DNA from: JAHQVI01 sp050330195
GTDB lineage: Bacteria; Pseudomonadota; Alphaproteobacteria; Rhizobiales; Rhodomicrobiaceae
NCBI GenBank assembly: GCA_050330195.1
Contig: JBHJOB010000020.1
Span: forward strand, 123,521-187,520
DNA length: 64,000 bases
Reading direction: 5' to 3'
In this document: positions 35,202 to 44,911 of the stretch, piece after piece
How the letters are laid out: every line of letters begins with the position of its first letter
How positions within the stretch are numbered: the stretch's first letter is position 1
The notes under the pieces: generated by a model
Told to the model about the DNA's origin: nothing
Database searches by the model: none
The model's input: the letters and a program-made list of their open reading frames with translations, nothing else
Made by a program: the position numbers and the translations under genes

Positions 35202-36425
35202 GTGCACGATATCTGTGTGATAGGCGGCGGAATTGTCGGACTGGCCGGCGCGCTGCAATTCGCGGAACGCCATTCCGGCGCCGATATTGTCGTTCTGGAA
35301 AAGGAAGGCGCTGTCGGGCAGCATCAGACGGGCCACAATAGCGGCGTCATTCACGCCGGCATCTACTATGCCCCCGGCAGCCTCAAGGCAAGATTGTGCC
35401 GGGAAGGCGTTGCGGCGACGACTGCCTTCTGCAAGGCGCACAACATCCCTTATGTCAATTGCGGCAAGATGGTCGTCGCCACGAACGAAGTCGAACGGGT
35501 GCGGATGGACGCCCTGTTTGCCCGCGCAAGCGAGAACAATGTTCAGGTCGAACGGCTCGACGCAGCCGAGTTGCACCGGCGTGAGCCGAACATCGCCGGG
35601 GTTGGCGCGCTGTTTGTCCCCAGCACCGGAATTGTCGATTACAAGGCCGTATGCCGTGCGATGGCGGAGGATCTGCGCCGGCGCGGCGTGCGGATCGTCT
35701 TCAATGCCAGGGTCGAGGCGATTGACGAACAGCCCGGCCACGTCGCGATCCGGGCCGGCGGGCAGGAATGGCGGGCGCGGAATCTCATTGCCTGCGCGGG
35801 GCTCCAGTCCGACCGCGTTGCGCGCATGGCCGGGATCGAGACCGACTTTCAGATCGTTCCCTTCCGCGGCGAATATTACAAGCTGCCGACGGAGAAGAAC
35901 GGCATCGTCAACGCATTGATCTACCCCGTCCCGGACCCGGCCCTGCCTTTCCTCGGCATCCACCTGACACGAATGATCGACGGCGGCGTGACCGTCGGCC
36001 CGAACGCTGTGTTGGGCTGGGCGCGTGAAGATTACCGGAAATTTTCCTTCTCCCGGCGCGATACGGCGGAATTTTTGCGCTTTCCGGGCTTCTGGCGTGT
36101 CATGCGGAAGAATTTACGCTCCGGCCTGACCGAGTTCCGCAATTCCCTGTCCAGGCAGCGATATCTTGCGGAATGCCGCAAATATTGCCCGAGCCTTGAG
36201 CTGGACGATCTGCTCCCCTATGAGGCGGGCATCCGGGCGCAGGCCGTGATGCGTGACGGAACGCTTGTCCATGATTTCCTGTTCAAGGAAACGCCGCGCA
36301 TGCTGCATGTCTGCAATGCGCCATCGCCTGCCGCCACGTCGGCATTGCCGATCGGCCGGATGATCGTGGAACGTGTGGAGAAGAAGCTTTCGCCGCGCGC
36401 CGACACGGTTCTGGCTGGCGCATGA
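35202..36425 (+). CDS. lhgO: L-2-hydroxyglutarate oxidase
   Basis: FAD enzyme that oxidises L-2-hydroxyglutarate to 2-oxoglutarate and delivers electrons to the quinone pool. The 407-residue DAO-fold protein has the N-terminal dinucleotide motif VIGGGIVGLAGALQF, HQTGHNSGVIHAGIYYAPGS and PFRGEYYKL, all typical of LhgO. GTG at 35202 has GAGG upstream. No csiD or gabT neighbour is present, though a succinate-semialdehyde dehydrogenase lies 7 kb downstream. Confidence 0.9.
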   Translation: MHDICVIGGGIVGLAGALQFAERHSGADIVVLEKEGAVGQHQTGHNSGVIHAGIYYAPGSLKARLCREGVAATTAFCKAHNIPYVNCGKMVVATNEVERVRMDALFARASENNVQVERLDAAELHRREPNIAGVGALFVPSTGIVDYKAVCRAMAEDLRRRGVRIVFNARVEAIDEQPGHVAIRAGGQEWRARNLIACAGLQSDRVARMAGIETDFQIVPFRGEYYKLPTEKNGIVNALIYPVPDPALPFLGIHLTRMIDGGVTVGPNAVLGWAREDYRKFSFSRRDTAEFLRFPGFWRVMRKNLRSGLTEFRNSLSRQRYLAECRKYCPSLELDDLLPYEAGIRAQAVMRDGTLVHDFLFKETPRMLHVCNAPSPAATSALPIGRMIVERVEKKLSPRADTVLAGA

Positions 36426-36577
36426 CGACCGCTCGCGGGCAATGATGGCTTACCGCGATTTCCGGTCGTCACGCCGCGCTTCAGCGTAGTTTCAACCGCG
36501 TCCGGCAGGTCGGCGCCGCTTGCCGAATGCATGGCAGGCGGGTGTACGCAAGCAGCGCCGGACGCCGATTGCGGAAC

Positions 36578-36982
36578 CTATCCTCGCCGGCACCCCGGAA
36601 TGGGCGTCATGTTGACGGCGATCTGAGGCTCGTATTTGTTCATCGCCCCGCTCGTGGCGTCGACAGCGAGTCCGACCACGCCACCAAGCACGATATTTCC
36701 CGCAGTCATTTCTTCGGTCGAACTGGTAATGATGCCCTTGCCGTCATTGAAGCACTTCTTCCGGCAGGTTACCTCGACGTTGTGCATGCTTTTTTCAAGC
36801 ACGATTGTCGCCGGCGTCACGACAGATTTGACGCCGATGCCTTCCGAGCGCAACTCGCATTCCGCCTTATCTACGCCCGGTGTATGAATTGCGATGGCCT
36901 GTGTCGTTCCTCGCGTTATCGTCGAGCAGGCAGACAGGGCGAATGCCCCGGCCAACACCACTCCAAGCCCCCAAACACGCAT
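36578..36982 (-). CDS. Putative lipoprotein with CSTITRGTTQ motif
   Basis: The 134-residue protein has a signal peptide ending in a lipobox (FALSAC, Cys19), so the mature form starts with lipidated cysteine. CSTITRGTTQAIAIHTPG, the paired cysteines near CELRSEG and TCRKKC, and a small hydrophobic Gly/Val segment (about 92-108) follow. Proteins starting with C-x-TI-x-RGTTQ are frequent small envelope lipoproteins of unknown role. ATG at 36982 has a strong GGAGGGG before it. Confidence 0.8.
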   Translation of the reverse strand: MRVWGLGVVLAGAFALSACSTITRGTTQAIAIHTPGVDKAECELRSEGIGVKSVVTPATIVLEKSMHNVEVTCRKKCFNDGKGIITSSTEEMTAGNIVLGGVVGLAVDATSGAMNKYEPQIAVNMTPIPGCRRG

Positions 36983-37304
36983 ATTCCCCCTCCAGATACT
37001 TCAACGCATCGGAGCTTATAATGCAGCATTCAGGATTTTTCTCTATTTATTTTAAAGTATACAAAATAAATTTAAGTATTGTGTCTCTTCTGCGTAATTT
37101 TAGGAAGTTACATATATAATGAATTCTTGAATGTGTTTGTGTTGATTGATCTCTCTTACGACCCGCCGGCCGGAAAATGCCGGTATGATTGAAGTATTGC
37201 TGCTGAATGTTGTGCAGAAGGACTGCTGCGATGCCACGGGCGTAGGCCGATCCCGTCACGCCTGCGTCGCGCGCGGCGCTTCCGCGCAAGTGCCGTTCGC
37301 CCCT
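36983..37304. other. 322-base AT-rich intergenic region
   Basis: Between the lipoprotein gene and the TonB-like gene. Bases 37010-37150 are markedly A+T-rich (TTTATTTTAAAGTATACAAA) and probably carry the lipoprotein promoter. A small inverted repeat CCGGC/GCCGG occurs near 37165-37185. No convincing gene was seen. Confidence 0.45.
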
Positions 37305-38906
37305 CTACTCGAAGCGGAAGGGAATGGCGAAATGGAAACGGGCTCCCGACAAATCGCCCGGCGGCAGCGGAAAGGGGGCAGCCCTGTGGACAGCGTTGAG
37401 CGTGCCCTGTTCGAGGTGATAGATGCCGCGGGATTTCAGAATGCGCGCCGTGGCAACCTCGCCGGAGCGCGTCAATGTAAAGCCTACGACCACCGTATCG
37501 GCGCCGAAGCCGCCTGGCGGCCGGTATGACGCCAGATGTTTTCGCACCTCGCCGCGATAGTTGTCCAGCAATTCCCGGCGAGAATTCCGGGGCTTCGCAG
37601 AGGCCGTTTCCCGTGGCTTCGATGCTTCCTTTCCGCGCGCATTGTGGCTGGCAATCTCATGCGCGTAGACGGTGCGCCGCTCCGGCAAAGGCGCTTCCAG
37701 CGGCATGGGACGCCCCTTTTCCTGTGCTCCCCGCATCACGGCCGATCCCGGCTTGTATGAGCCCAAATCCGTTTCCGGCGCAACGCTTGCCGTCTGTCCC
37801 TCCGCATCGGCCTTGCCGAGATCCTCCGGCCACCGGCTATCCACTTGACTGGCCAGAGTCTGCCCGTAGCGGTCAGCCGGCTCTTGAAGCTTCGGCGAGG
37901 TAGCAGTCGGCTTGGCGATCCGAAGTTGCTTTGCGCCATCGGTTGCGAGATCCGAGGGCATCGGGCTTTCCTGCGACGCCGAGATGAAGCCATCTTGTTT
38001 GGGATGCTTCCCGGTCCGCTCTTCGAGGCCGGTTTCCGTGATTTTAGCACTCGACGGAGCGGACGAAGCATTTGCCGCCTCAGCCGGTGACCCATTTTCC
38101 GGCAGGATCTCGGCCGCCGTGCTTTCCTGCGCAACGTCCCGGGCCTGGAGCCACTCAACCGGATCGGACTTGCCAGCCGGGACGCCATGGTCAGCAGCTT
38201 GTGCGTCAGACAGTTGACTGTCCTCCGGCAAGCGCGCCTCCGACTTTTGCGGAGCGGCCGTCATGGCCCCGTCTTCCGGAAGGGTTTCGGCTAAAGTCCG
38301 GACGGGTTCGGCCGAATTGAGCGCTTGCGACTGTTGCTCGCTTCCCTGTTCGCCTTTTCTCAAAAGCGGTATTTGGCCGGCCGCTTCCTGCTCGGCCCGC
38401 GGCGCAGCCTCCTTCTTCCGCCCGGTAATCTCAGCCTCAGGTTCCTGCGGCAGCGTCTGATCGACGCGGCCACCATCTTCCGGCAGAACACCGATTTCGG
38501 CCTGTGCCAGTTTCACGCTTCTGGTGATCACCGGGAATGCCGCCGCTGCAACCTGTTTATTTTCGGGAATATCGGTGAGCGTCTGGCCAGCAAGCACGGC
38601 CGAGGCCTTCCGGCGGATTTCGAGATCTTCCTTGGGCAAGGTATCGTGTCGCCGGGAGCTGACAATCTCGACCGGGATGGCCCTTGGCGCGGTTTCAGCG
38701 CCGGATGGATTTGCGATGCGCGCGAAACCGACCAGATAGGCGATGAGTCCGCCATGAAGCGCAATGAGCGCAAAGATCATCGCCCAGTGGGTCGCCTGCC
38801 CGCTTCTTTGGACAGGTTCGCGAAAGTCCAGCAGATTGAGGTCCTCGCTCTGGCTTTGTCCGTCGCCGCGCGGGAGGAGGAAGTTCGTCGGCACACTCTT
38901 GATCAT
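37305..38906 (-). CDS. TonB-like energy-transducing protein with long repetitive linker
   Basis: The protein (533 residues from ATG 38906) has a short cytoplasmic part, one membrane anchor (about residues 43-62, MIFALIALHGGLIAYLVGFA), a long polar periplasmic linker of about 370 residues and a C-terminal TonB domain (YRGEVRKHLASYRPPGGFGADTVVVGFTLTRSGEV...; the closing strands are complete). TonB domains contact outer-membrane receptors to power uptake of iron or other compounds. The linker repeats a Leu-Pro-Glu-Asp/Asn-Gly pattern (LPEDGG, LPEDGA, LPEDSQ, LPENGS, WPEDLG). No ExbB, ExbD or receptor gene is adjacent. The start is not well supported; 38957 would add 17 residues. Confidence 0.82.
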   Translation of the reverse strand: MIKSVPTNFLLPRGDGQSQSEDLNLLDFREPVQRSGQATHWAMIFALIALHGGLIAYLVGFARIANPSGAETAPRAIPVEIVSSRRHDTLPKEDLEIRRKASAVLAGQTLTDIPENKQVAAAAFPVITRSVKLAQAEIGVLPEDGGRVDQTLPQEPEAEITGRKKEAAPRAEQEAAGQIPLLRKGEQGSEQQSQALNSAEPVRTLAETLPEDGAMTAAPQKSEARLPEDSQLSDAQAADHGVPAGKSDPVEWLQARDVAQESTAAEILPENGSPAEAANASSAPSSAKITETGLEERTGKHPKQDGFISASQESPMPSDLATDGAKQLRIAKPTATSPKLQEPADRYGQTLASQVDSRWPEDLGKADAEGQTASVAPETDLGSYKPGSAVMRGAQEKGRPMPLEAPLPERRTVYAHEIASHNARGKEASKPRETASAKPRNSRRELLDNYRGEVRKHLASYRPPGGFGADTVVVGFTLTRSGEVATARILKSRGIYHLEQGTLNAVHRAAPFPLPPGDLSGARFHFAIPFRFE

Positions 38907-39217
38907 GTCAGGCGGATCACGCAAACGACAGGGACGAAGACATCGACAAGGATGCAACGCCCGATTACACCTATTGATTGAATTTATGAACCATATGCAA
39001 TCTTAAAGAGCAATTCCAGCGGAAATTTTCTGACCGTGACATTACAGACTCAGGTCCGCTGCGCCTGCACGCGCACCACCCCACTGAAATATCTCGCTCT
39101 TCCTGCCGCCGCTGGAAAGGTAGGCGCGTCTTTCTCATTATGCAACCGTGGATAGGTGGACATCGGTGTTATTCCGGAGAGTATGAAACCTGATTTCTCG
39201 GAATTGGGGGCCGCACG
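38907..39217. other. Divergent intergenic region of about 310 bases
   Basis: Lies between the TonB-like gene and the autotransporter gene. It contains AGAGCAATTCCAG (39007-39019), which resembles an arm of palindromic intergenic repeats that I recall as frequent in Rhizobiales; a full palindrome is not present. No gene was seen. Confidence 0.4.
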
Positions 39218-40501
39218 ATGGGGGCGCAGATCTTCAGGGCCAGGCGCCGGCTTTTCGTGGTTTTGGCTGCAGCCTTTTTTGCAGCGAATTCATTTGGCGC
39301 GCCAACAGCAAACGCGGCTTGTCTTGCCGGTAGCATTGCCGACCTGGCGAGCGACGGCCGCTGCATCCATCTCAACGATATCCCGGACGGGCAGACGAAG
39401 CCGCCGGGCGAGATCGACGTTGAGCCGGATTTGAGCCGAATTGTACAGCTACTGCGAATAAACAATCTGGGTACGGAACAGCTTGGCGATGTCTTCAAGA
39501 CCGTTGCCGTGCTCGGGCAGACGGTGTCGACCGCCGGCGTCCTCGTTTCCGCGCTCAACCAAAATCTCATCGCCGCCGCGCTTGACGGGGATCTGACGCC
39601 GGATGGCGGCGATGCGGTCAGTCCGCTGATGGTATCGGTTTCAGGCGCCGCCGCGTCGCCATTCATGATTTCCGGCTACAAGCACCGCGAACATGACGGC
39701 TTTTCCGTTGTCTCCTCCGCGCCGCTCAGCTCCGGCAAGACGCCGGGCTTCGAGGAAAACCATTACGGCCTCACTCTGGGAACGCGATTCGACGGTTCGG
39801 CGCTTTTCGACGCGCCGGCTCGCAGCGTCACGCTCGGCGTTCTGGCGAATTACACGCATACGGAAATCGACGTCGATGCTCCCGCTGCCCTGCCCTTGTC
39901 CAAGGGCGGATCGGCCGAGGTCGATTCCTGGTCGGCGGGCGCTTACGGTCTGGTAACTGACGGCCGGCGCTACGGGCTGCTTACGGTCACAGGCACCTAC
40001 GGTTCGCCCGAAACCGACAACGCCGTTCTTCCGGCCACGGCGGAATTCAACAATTTCGGCCTCGCGACCTCAGCGATGACTGGCATCCTGCTTTCCGCAG
40101 GCCAGAACGCCAAGGTAGATTTGCGCGGCGGTCTGACCTACGTCAACGCGACCAGCGACGATTACAGCGATTCCAACGGCATCAGTTTCACCGATGCGCG
40201 TATGGAAGAGTTTTCCGGCAGTGTTTCGGCGCGCCTGTTCGGTGTCGTTCAGACCGAAGGATACACTCTGCGCCCATTCGTGCAGACCGGCCTCACACAC
40301 CGCTTTCACTATGAAAACGAGTTGAACGTCGACGGCGAGAGCTTCAGCTTCGACGAGGCGGACAGCTCCATCTTCGCCCGCGCGGGGCTAGATTTCAACG
40401 TGGACGCCTCGACCCAGGCCTATCTTGCGATACGGGGCGATGCGAGCGAGGATTACCGGTCCGTCGAAGGCCAGGTGGGCGTGACCTTCAAGCTCGATTG
40501 A
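39218..40501 (+). CDS. Autotransporter-type outer-membrane beta-barrel protein with short passenger
   Basis: The 427-residue protein has a signal peptide (about residues 1-34, cleavage after ANAA or nearby), about 100 residues of N-terminal region and a C-terminal autotransporter barrel of about 280 residues with alternating strands (YGLTLGTRFDGSALF, WSAGAYGLVTDGRRYG, TLRPFVQTGLTHRF) ending QVGVTFKLD. The passenger is too small for a usual adhesin or protease. The protein may be a barrel porin-like derivative. ATG at 39218 has GGGGG seven bases upstream. Confidence 0.82.
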   Translation: MGAQIFRARRRLFVVLAAAFFAANSFGAPTANAACLAGSIADLASDGRCIHLNDIPDGQTKPPGEIDVEPDLSRIVQLLRINNLGTEQLGDVFKTVAVLGQTVSTAGVLVSALNQNLIAAALDGDLTPDGGDAVSPLMVSVSGAAASPFMISGYKHREHDGFSVVSSAPLSSGKTPGFEENHYGLTLGTRFDGSALFDAPARSVTLGVLANYTHTEIDVDAPAALPLSKGGSAEVDSWSAGAYGLVTDGRRYGLLTVTGTYGSPETDNAVLPATAEFNNFGLATSAMTGILLSAGQNAKVDLRGGLTYVNATSDDYSDSNGISFTDARMEEFSGSVSARLFGVVQTEGYTLRPFVQTGLTHRFHYENELNVDGESFSFDEADSSIFARAGLDFNVDASTQAYLAIRGDASEDYRSVEGQVGVTFKLD

Positions 40502-40515
40502 GCCGGTCGTTCGCG

Positions 40516-41886
40516 CTATGACGGCGTCACCGGCTGCCATTTCTGCCGCATGGTCACCAGTTCCTCCGCCGCGCTCGGGTGCAATGCCATGGTTGCATCG
40601 AAATCGGCCTTGGTTGCGCCCAAGCGCAGCGGAATGGCAAGGATCTGCACCATCTCCGCCGCGTCGGGGCCGAGGATGTGACAGCCAAGCACCCGGCCGG
40701 TCTGGCAGTCTACGACCAGCTTCATCATCATCTGCTCGTCGCGCCCCGGCAGCGTGTATTTCATCGGCCGGAATGTGGATCTGTATATGTCGATCTCGGC
40801 AAATTGGGCGCGGGCTTCGGCTTCCGTCATGCCGACCGTGCCGATTTCGGGCTGCGAGAAAACCGCCGTGGGAACGTAGCTGTGATCGACGGGGCGCGGC
40901 TTGTCCTTGAAGACCGTATCGACGAAACACATTGCCTCGTCGATCGCGACCGGCGTGAGGTGAATGCGGTCGGTGACATCACCGATGGCGTAGATGTTGC
41001 CGACCGAACTCTGCGAATATTGATCGACGACGATCTCGCCGTTCAGCCCGAGCTTAACGCCCGCCTGTTCAAGCCCCATATTGGCCGTTAGCGGATTGCG
41101 GCCGGTTGCGTAAAGGATCAGTCCGGCGCGCATCTGACCGCCATCTTCGAAACGGATCAGCTTCTCACCGCCATCGGCTTCGATCCCCGCCAGCGTCCTG
41201 TTCAGCTCGAAGCGGATGCCCCGCGCCTGCATGGCGTGCATCACGCCGCCGCGCAGATCGTCATCAAAGCCGCGCAGGATCCTGTCGCCGCGATAGATCA
41301 GCGTCACATCCACGCCCAGCCCGTGGAGAATGGATGCGAATTCGGCCCCGATATAGCCGCCGCCCACGATGGCGATGCTCGAAGGCAGGCGCTCAAGCGT
41401 GAAGATCTCGTTCGACGAAATGACGTGCTCGCTGCCCGGTATTGCCGGAACGAAAGGCCATGCGCCGGTGGCGACGAGGATCGTCCTGGCGCTGACCGTC
41501 CGATTGTCGGCGAGGAGGCGAACCGTATGGGCGTCGTCGAGCACGGCGCGGCTATGGAGATGGGTCACGCCCGCGCCGCTAAGCATGGTCTCGTAGATAC
41601 CGCTCAGCCGGCTGACTTCCTTCTGAACATTATCCCGCAGGGTCGGCCAATCGAAGCGCGGAGCATCCGCCGTCCAACCGTAGGCGGCGGCATCCTCGAA
41701 CTCGTCGCGAAAATGGCTGGCGTAGACAAACAGCTTTTTCGGCACGCAGCCCCGGATGACGCATGTGCCGCCGTAGCGGTATTCCTCGGCAATGCCGACA
41801 TGCGCGCCGGCCTGCGCCGCCATCCGTGCAGCGCGCACCCCGCCGGAGCCGCCGCCAATAACAAAGAGATCGTAATTGTCGTTCAT
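40516..41886 (-). CDS. gor: Glutathione-disulfide reductase
   Basis: Reduces oxidised glutathione with NADPH. The 456-residue homodimeric flavoprotein has the FAD motif VIGGGSGGVRAARMA, the redox-active pair in GGTCVIRGCVPKK (Cys42, Cys47), the NADPH domain VGGGYIGAEFASI, IYAIGDVTDR, and the C-terminal HPSAAEE with the His-Glu pair of the active site. It is convergent with the autotransporter and precedes the DUF2059-rpiA pair on the same strand in reverse order, suggesting a small operon gabD?-rpiA-DUF2059-gor. Confidence 0.95.
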   Translation of the reverse strand: MNDNYDLFVIGGGSGGVRAARMAAQAGAHVGIAEEYRYGGTCVIRGCVPKKLFVYASHFRDEFEDAAAYGWTADAPRFDWPTLRDNVQKEVSRLSGIYETMLSGAGVTHLHSRAVLDDAHTVRLLADNRTVSARTILVATGAWPFVPAIPGSEHVISSNEIFTLERLPSSIAIVGGGYIGAEFASILHGLGVDVTLIYRGDRILRGFDDDLRGGVMHAMQARGIRFELNRTLAGIEADGGEKLIRFEDGGQMRAGLILYATGRNPLTANMGLEQAGVKLGLNGEIVVDQYSQSSVGNIYAIGDVTDRIHLTPVAIDEAMCFVDTVFKDKPRPVDHSYVPTAVFSQPEIGTVGMTEAEARAQFAEIDIYRSTFRPMKYTLPGRDEQMMMKLVVDCQTGRVLGCHILGPDAAEMVQILAIPLRLGATKADFDATMALHPSAAEELVTMRQKWQPVTPS

Positions 41887-42003
41887 GAAACTCTCATCAG
41901 TTAAACGCCGCCATTCAAGGCGACCATAGTCGCTCTCGCAATCACGGTCCGCTCAACTCTGGGTGCGCCATTCCGAACAGTTTTGGCTCGTGCCCGAATG
42001 CAG

Positions 42004-42504
42004 CTACAGCTCGATGCCGCGTTCCCTGAGTTCCTTGCGGATTTTCTGTTCCGCCTCACGTCCGACTTGCTGTCCCCAGACATTGCCCAATTGCATGGCT
42101 TCGGCTGCCAGTTTCGGTGTCGCTTCGATGAACTTGCGGCCCACCGGAGTCTTGTAAAACTCCGTCAATGTGGTCATTTCCTCAACGCTGAACATTCGCG
42201 CATACAGGACGGCGATCTGGTCGATAAGTTCACCGCTTCGTGCAACGAACTGTTTCTCGACTTCGGCGAAAACCTGATCGACTGAATCCTGCTGGTCTGG
42301 TCCCGGAGGCGGCATGGCTTGGCGCATCTGCCGAAACATCAATGGAACGACCACGGCGAACTGCTCTTCTGCATTGGTCGCCTTGAGTAAATTGCGAGCC
42401 GCTTGAAGTTCTTCCGAATGATCCTGTGCAGCGCTCGGGGAGACGGTGGCAAATGCCAGCGCCATGACCAGCATCAAAGGCCGGATGATCGGGAAAATTT
42501 GCAT
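42004..42504 (-). CDS. Exported DUF2059 protein
   Basis: The 166-residue protein has a signal peptide (residues 1 to about 26, ending in SPSAAQ) and a helical DUF2059 domain with the typical LTEFYKTPVGRKFIEATPKLAAEAMQLG segment. Function is unknown; the family is common next to gor and rpiA in Rhizobiales. ATG at 42504 is preferred since AAGGA lies eight bases upstream. Confidence 0.86.
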   Translation of the reverse strand: MQIFPIIRPLMLVMALAFATVSPSAAQDHSEELQAARNLLKATNAEEQFAVVVPLMFRQMRQAMPPPGPDQQDSVDQVFAEVEKQFVARSGELIDQIAVLYARMFSVEEMTTLTEFYKTPVGRKFIEATPKLAAEAMQLGNVWGQQVGREAEQKIRKELRERGIEL

Positions 42505-42565
42505 GGTCAGCATCCTTGCCTTGCGGGGTTGTCCCAAAATGTCAATGCTAGGTTTTCATTGGGAT

Positions 42566-43282
42566 TCAATCCTCATCACCCTCGGCGTCGATCACCTGAA
42601 CGCCGTTCGGGCCGGCGATGATCGCCTGATCGGCAATGCCGATGAACAGGCCATGCTCGACGACGCCGGGGATCATTTCCAGCACGTCGGCGAGCGACTC
42701 CGGCTCGCTGATTTCGCCGAAATCGCAATCGGCGATGTAATTGCCATTGTCGGTGACGAAATATTCGCCATTGAGCCGCCGCAGGGCGATATCGCCATCA
42801 CAACCGGCGTCCGATGCGGCATCGGCAATCATGGTCAGCGTCGCCTTCATGCCGAAACGCACGATCTCGATCGGCAGCGGGAAACGCCCGAGCGTCTCGA
42901 CATATTTGCTGTGATCGGCGACGACAACCATCTTGTCGGACGCCATTGCGACGATCTTCTCGCGCAGGAGGGCGCCTCCGCCGCCCTTGATCAGCGAGAG
43001 CGAGGGATCGATCTCGTCGGCGCCGTCGATCGTCAGGTCGAGCTGGGGATGTTCGTCCAGCGTCGTCAGCGGGATGCCCGCCTTTTCGGCAAGAATGCGC
43101 GTGTCCTCGGAGGTCGGCACGCCGACGACCTCAATACCGCCTTGCACTTTCCTGCCCAGCAGCTCGATGAATTTCGCCGCCGTCGATCCGCTTCCCAGAC
43201 CGAGCTTCATGCCCGGCTGCACCAGTTCAAGCGCGCGCTCCGCGGCGAGCGTCTTGAAAAAATCATTGCTCATTTTCAGCAT
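42566..43282 (-). CDS. rpiA: Ribose-5-phosphate isomerase A
   Basis: Interconverts ribose 5-phosphate and ribulose 5-phosphate in the pentose phosphate pathway. The 238-residue protein has LGLGSGSTAAKFIELLG, DGADEIDPSLSLIKGGGGALLREKI (catalytic Asp/Glu/Lys region) and VEHGLFIGIADQAIIAG. ATG at 43282 has GGAG nine bases upstream. It lies 28 bases after gabD. Confidence 0.95.
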   Translation of the reverse strand: MLKMSNDFFKTLAAERALELVQPGMKLGLGSGSTAAKFIELLGRKVQGGIEVVGVPTSEDTRILAEKAGIPLTTLDEHPQLDLTIDGADEIDPSLSLIKGGGGALLREKIVAMASDKMVVVADHSKYVETLGRFPLPIEIVRFGMKATLTMIADAASDAGCDGDIALRRLNGEYFVTDNGNYIADCDFGEISEPESLADVLEMIPGVVEHGLFIGIADQAIIAGPNGVQVIDAEGDED

Positions 43283-43310
43283 CCGCTTTGTCTCCGGGCT
43301 GCATCGTCAA

Positions 43311-44759
43311 CTAAATATCCAGGCCGCCCATGAACATGTATTTCATCTCGACAAACTCTTCGATGCCGTGATGCGAGCCTTCCCGGCCAAGACCGGATTC
43401 CTTCACACCGCCGAACGGAGCCTGTTCGGTGGAAATGACGCCCTCATTGATGCCGATAATGCCGAAATCGAGGCTTTCGGCGACGCGCCAGACGCGGCCA
43501 AGGTCGCGGGCCTGGAAATAGGCGGCAAGTCCGTAGGGCGTGCCATTGGCGATCTCGATGGCTTCGGCATCGGTGCTGAAACGGTAGATCGGCGCGACCG
43601 GGCCGAAGGTTTCCTCGGCGGCAAAGACCATGTCCATCGTCGCGCCGGTAATCACGGTGGGCTCGTAGAAGGTGCCGCCCAGCGCGTGAGCCTTGCCGCC
43701 GGTCATGACGGTCGCGCCCTTGGCGACGGCGTCCTTCACATGCGCCTCGACCTTTTCCAGCGCCGCCTTGTTGATCAGCGGGCCCTGCACGACGCCGTCC
43801 TCATCGCCGGGGCCGACTTTCATCTCGCGGACCTTCGCCGTCAGCTTTTCGACGAACTCGTCATAGACGGCGTCCTGCACCAGAATACGGTTCGCGCAGA
43901 CGCATGTCTGGCCCATGTTGCGATATTTCGAGGCGATGGCGTCGGTCACGGCCTTGTCGATATCGGCATCGTCGAAAACGATGAAAGGCGCATTGCCGCC
44001 CAACTCCAGCGCGACCTTCTTCACGGTGCTGGCGGCCTGCCGCATCAGCAGCTTGCCGACTTCGGTCGAGCCGGTAAAGGTGATCATGCGCACCAGCGGG
44101 CTTTCCGTCAGCTCCTTGCCGATGGTCGGCGCATCGCCGGTAATGACGTTGAGAACGCCTTTCGGGACGCCCGCGCGGTGAGCCAGCTCGGCAAGGGCGA
44201 GCGCTGTCAGCGGCGTGTCCTCGGCAGGCTTGACGACCACCGTGCAGCCGGCGGCGAGCGCGGGCGAGACCTTGCGCGTGATCATGGCGAACGGGAAATT
44301 CCACGGCGTGATCGCCGCCACCACGCCGACAGGCTGCTTGAGCACGATGATGCGCCCGCCCTGCCGGTGCGTCGGGATGACCTCGCCATAAATCCGCTTG
44401 GCCTGCTCGGCGTCATATTCGACGAAGCCGGCGCCATAGGCTACTTCAGCGCGCGCCTCGGCCAGCGGTTTACCCTGCTCCGCCGTCATGAGGCGGGCCA
44501 GCGGCTCAGTATTCTCGACGATCAACTCGTACCAGCGGCGCAGGATTGCCGCGCGTTCCTTGGCCAGCAGGTCGCGCCACGGGCCGAAAGCGCGATGCGC
44601 CGCTTCGATGGCCGCCCTGGCGCCTTCCGTACCGACATCGGGCACGCGCGCAATCTCCTCGCCACTGGCGGGATTGAACACAGGATCCTTGGCCTGGCCG
44701 GTCCAGCCGCCATCGATGTAGCATTGCTGGCGAATGAGGTTTTCAACTATCTGGTCCAT
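43311..44759 (-). CDS. gabD: Succinate-semialdehyde dehydrogenase
   Basis: Oxidises succinic semialdehyde to succinate with NAD(P)+. The 482-residue aldehyde dehydrogenase has PWNFPFAMITRKVSPALAAG, FTGSTEVGKLLM, the catalytic Glu in LELGGNAPFIV and the catalytic Cys in MGQTCVCANR, the GabD-type second cysteine being two residues later. ATG at 44759 follows AAGGAG at a good distance. GABA transaminase is not in the window. L-2-hydroxyglutarate oxidase 7 kb away could belong to the same glutarate/GABA route, but the link is weak. Confidence 0.92.
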   Translation of the reverse strand: MDQIVENLIRQQCYIDGGWTGQAKDPVFNPASGEEIARVPDVGTEGARAAIEAAHRAFGPWRDLLAKERAAILRRWYELIVENTEPLARLMTAEQGKPLAEARAEVAYGAGFVEYDAEQAKRIYGEVIPTHRQGGRIIVLKQPVGVVAAITPWNFPFAMITRKVSPALAAGCTVVVKPAEDTPLTALALAELAHRAGVPKGVLNVITGDAPTIGKELTESPLVRMITFTGSTEVGKLLMRQAASTVKKVALELGGNAPFIVFDDADIDKAVTDAIASKYRNMGQTCVCANRILVQDAVYDEFVEKLTAKVREMKVGPGDEDGVVQGPLINKAALEKVEAHVKDAVAKGATVMTGGKAHALGGTFYEPTVITGATMDMVFAAEETFGPVAPIYRFSTDAEAIEIANGTPYGLAAYFQARDLGRVWRVAESLDFGIIGINEGVISTEQAPFGGVKESGLGREGSHHGIEEFVEMKYMFMGGLDI

Positions 44760-44911
44760 GGCCAACTCCTTGAAATCTGTATCGCACCCATGCGAGCTAA
44801 GCTCCGCATGTGCGCTCAAAGGCTCGTTCTTCTTGCAATTGCAATCCAGACGGGCAATCCACGTCTCTTTAATACGCGCAGCAGCGCAGGAAAAGCAAAG
44901 GCATCGTGTTC

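Noticed and set aside
37047..37289. An 80-codon minus-strand frame in the AT-rich gap
   Set aside because: No ribosome-binding site, mixed composition and no family likeness.
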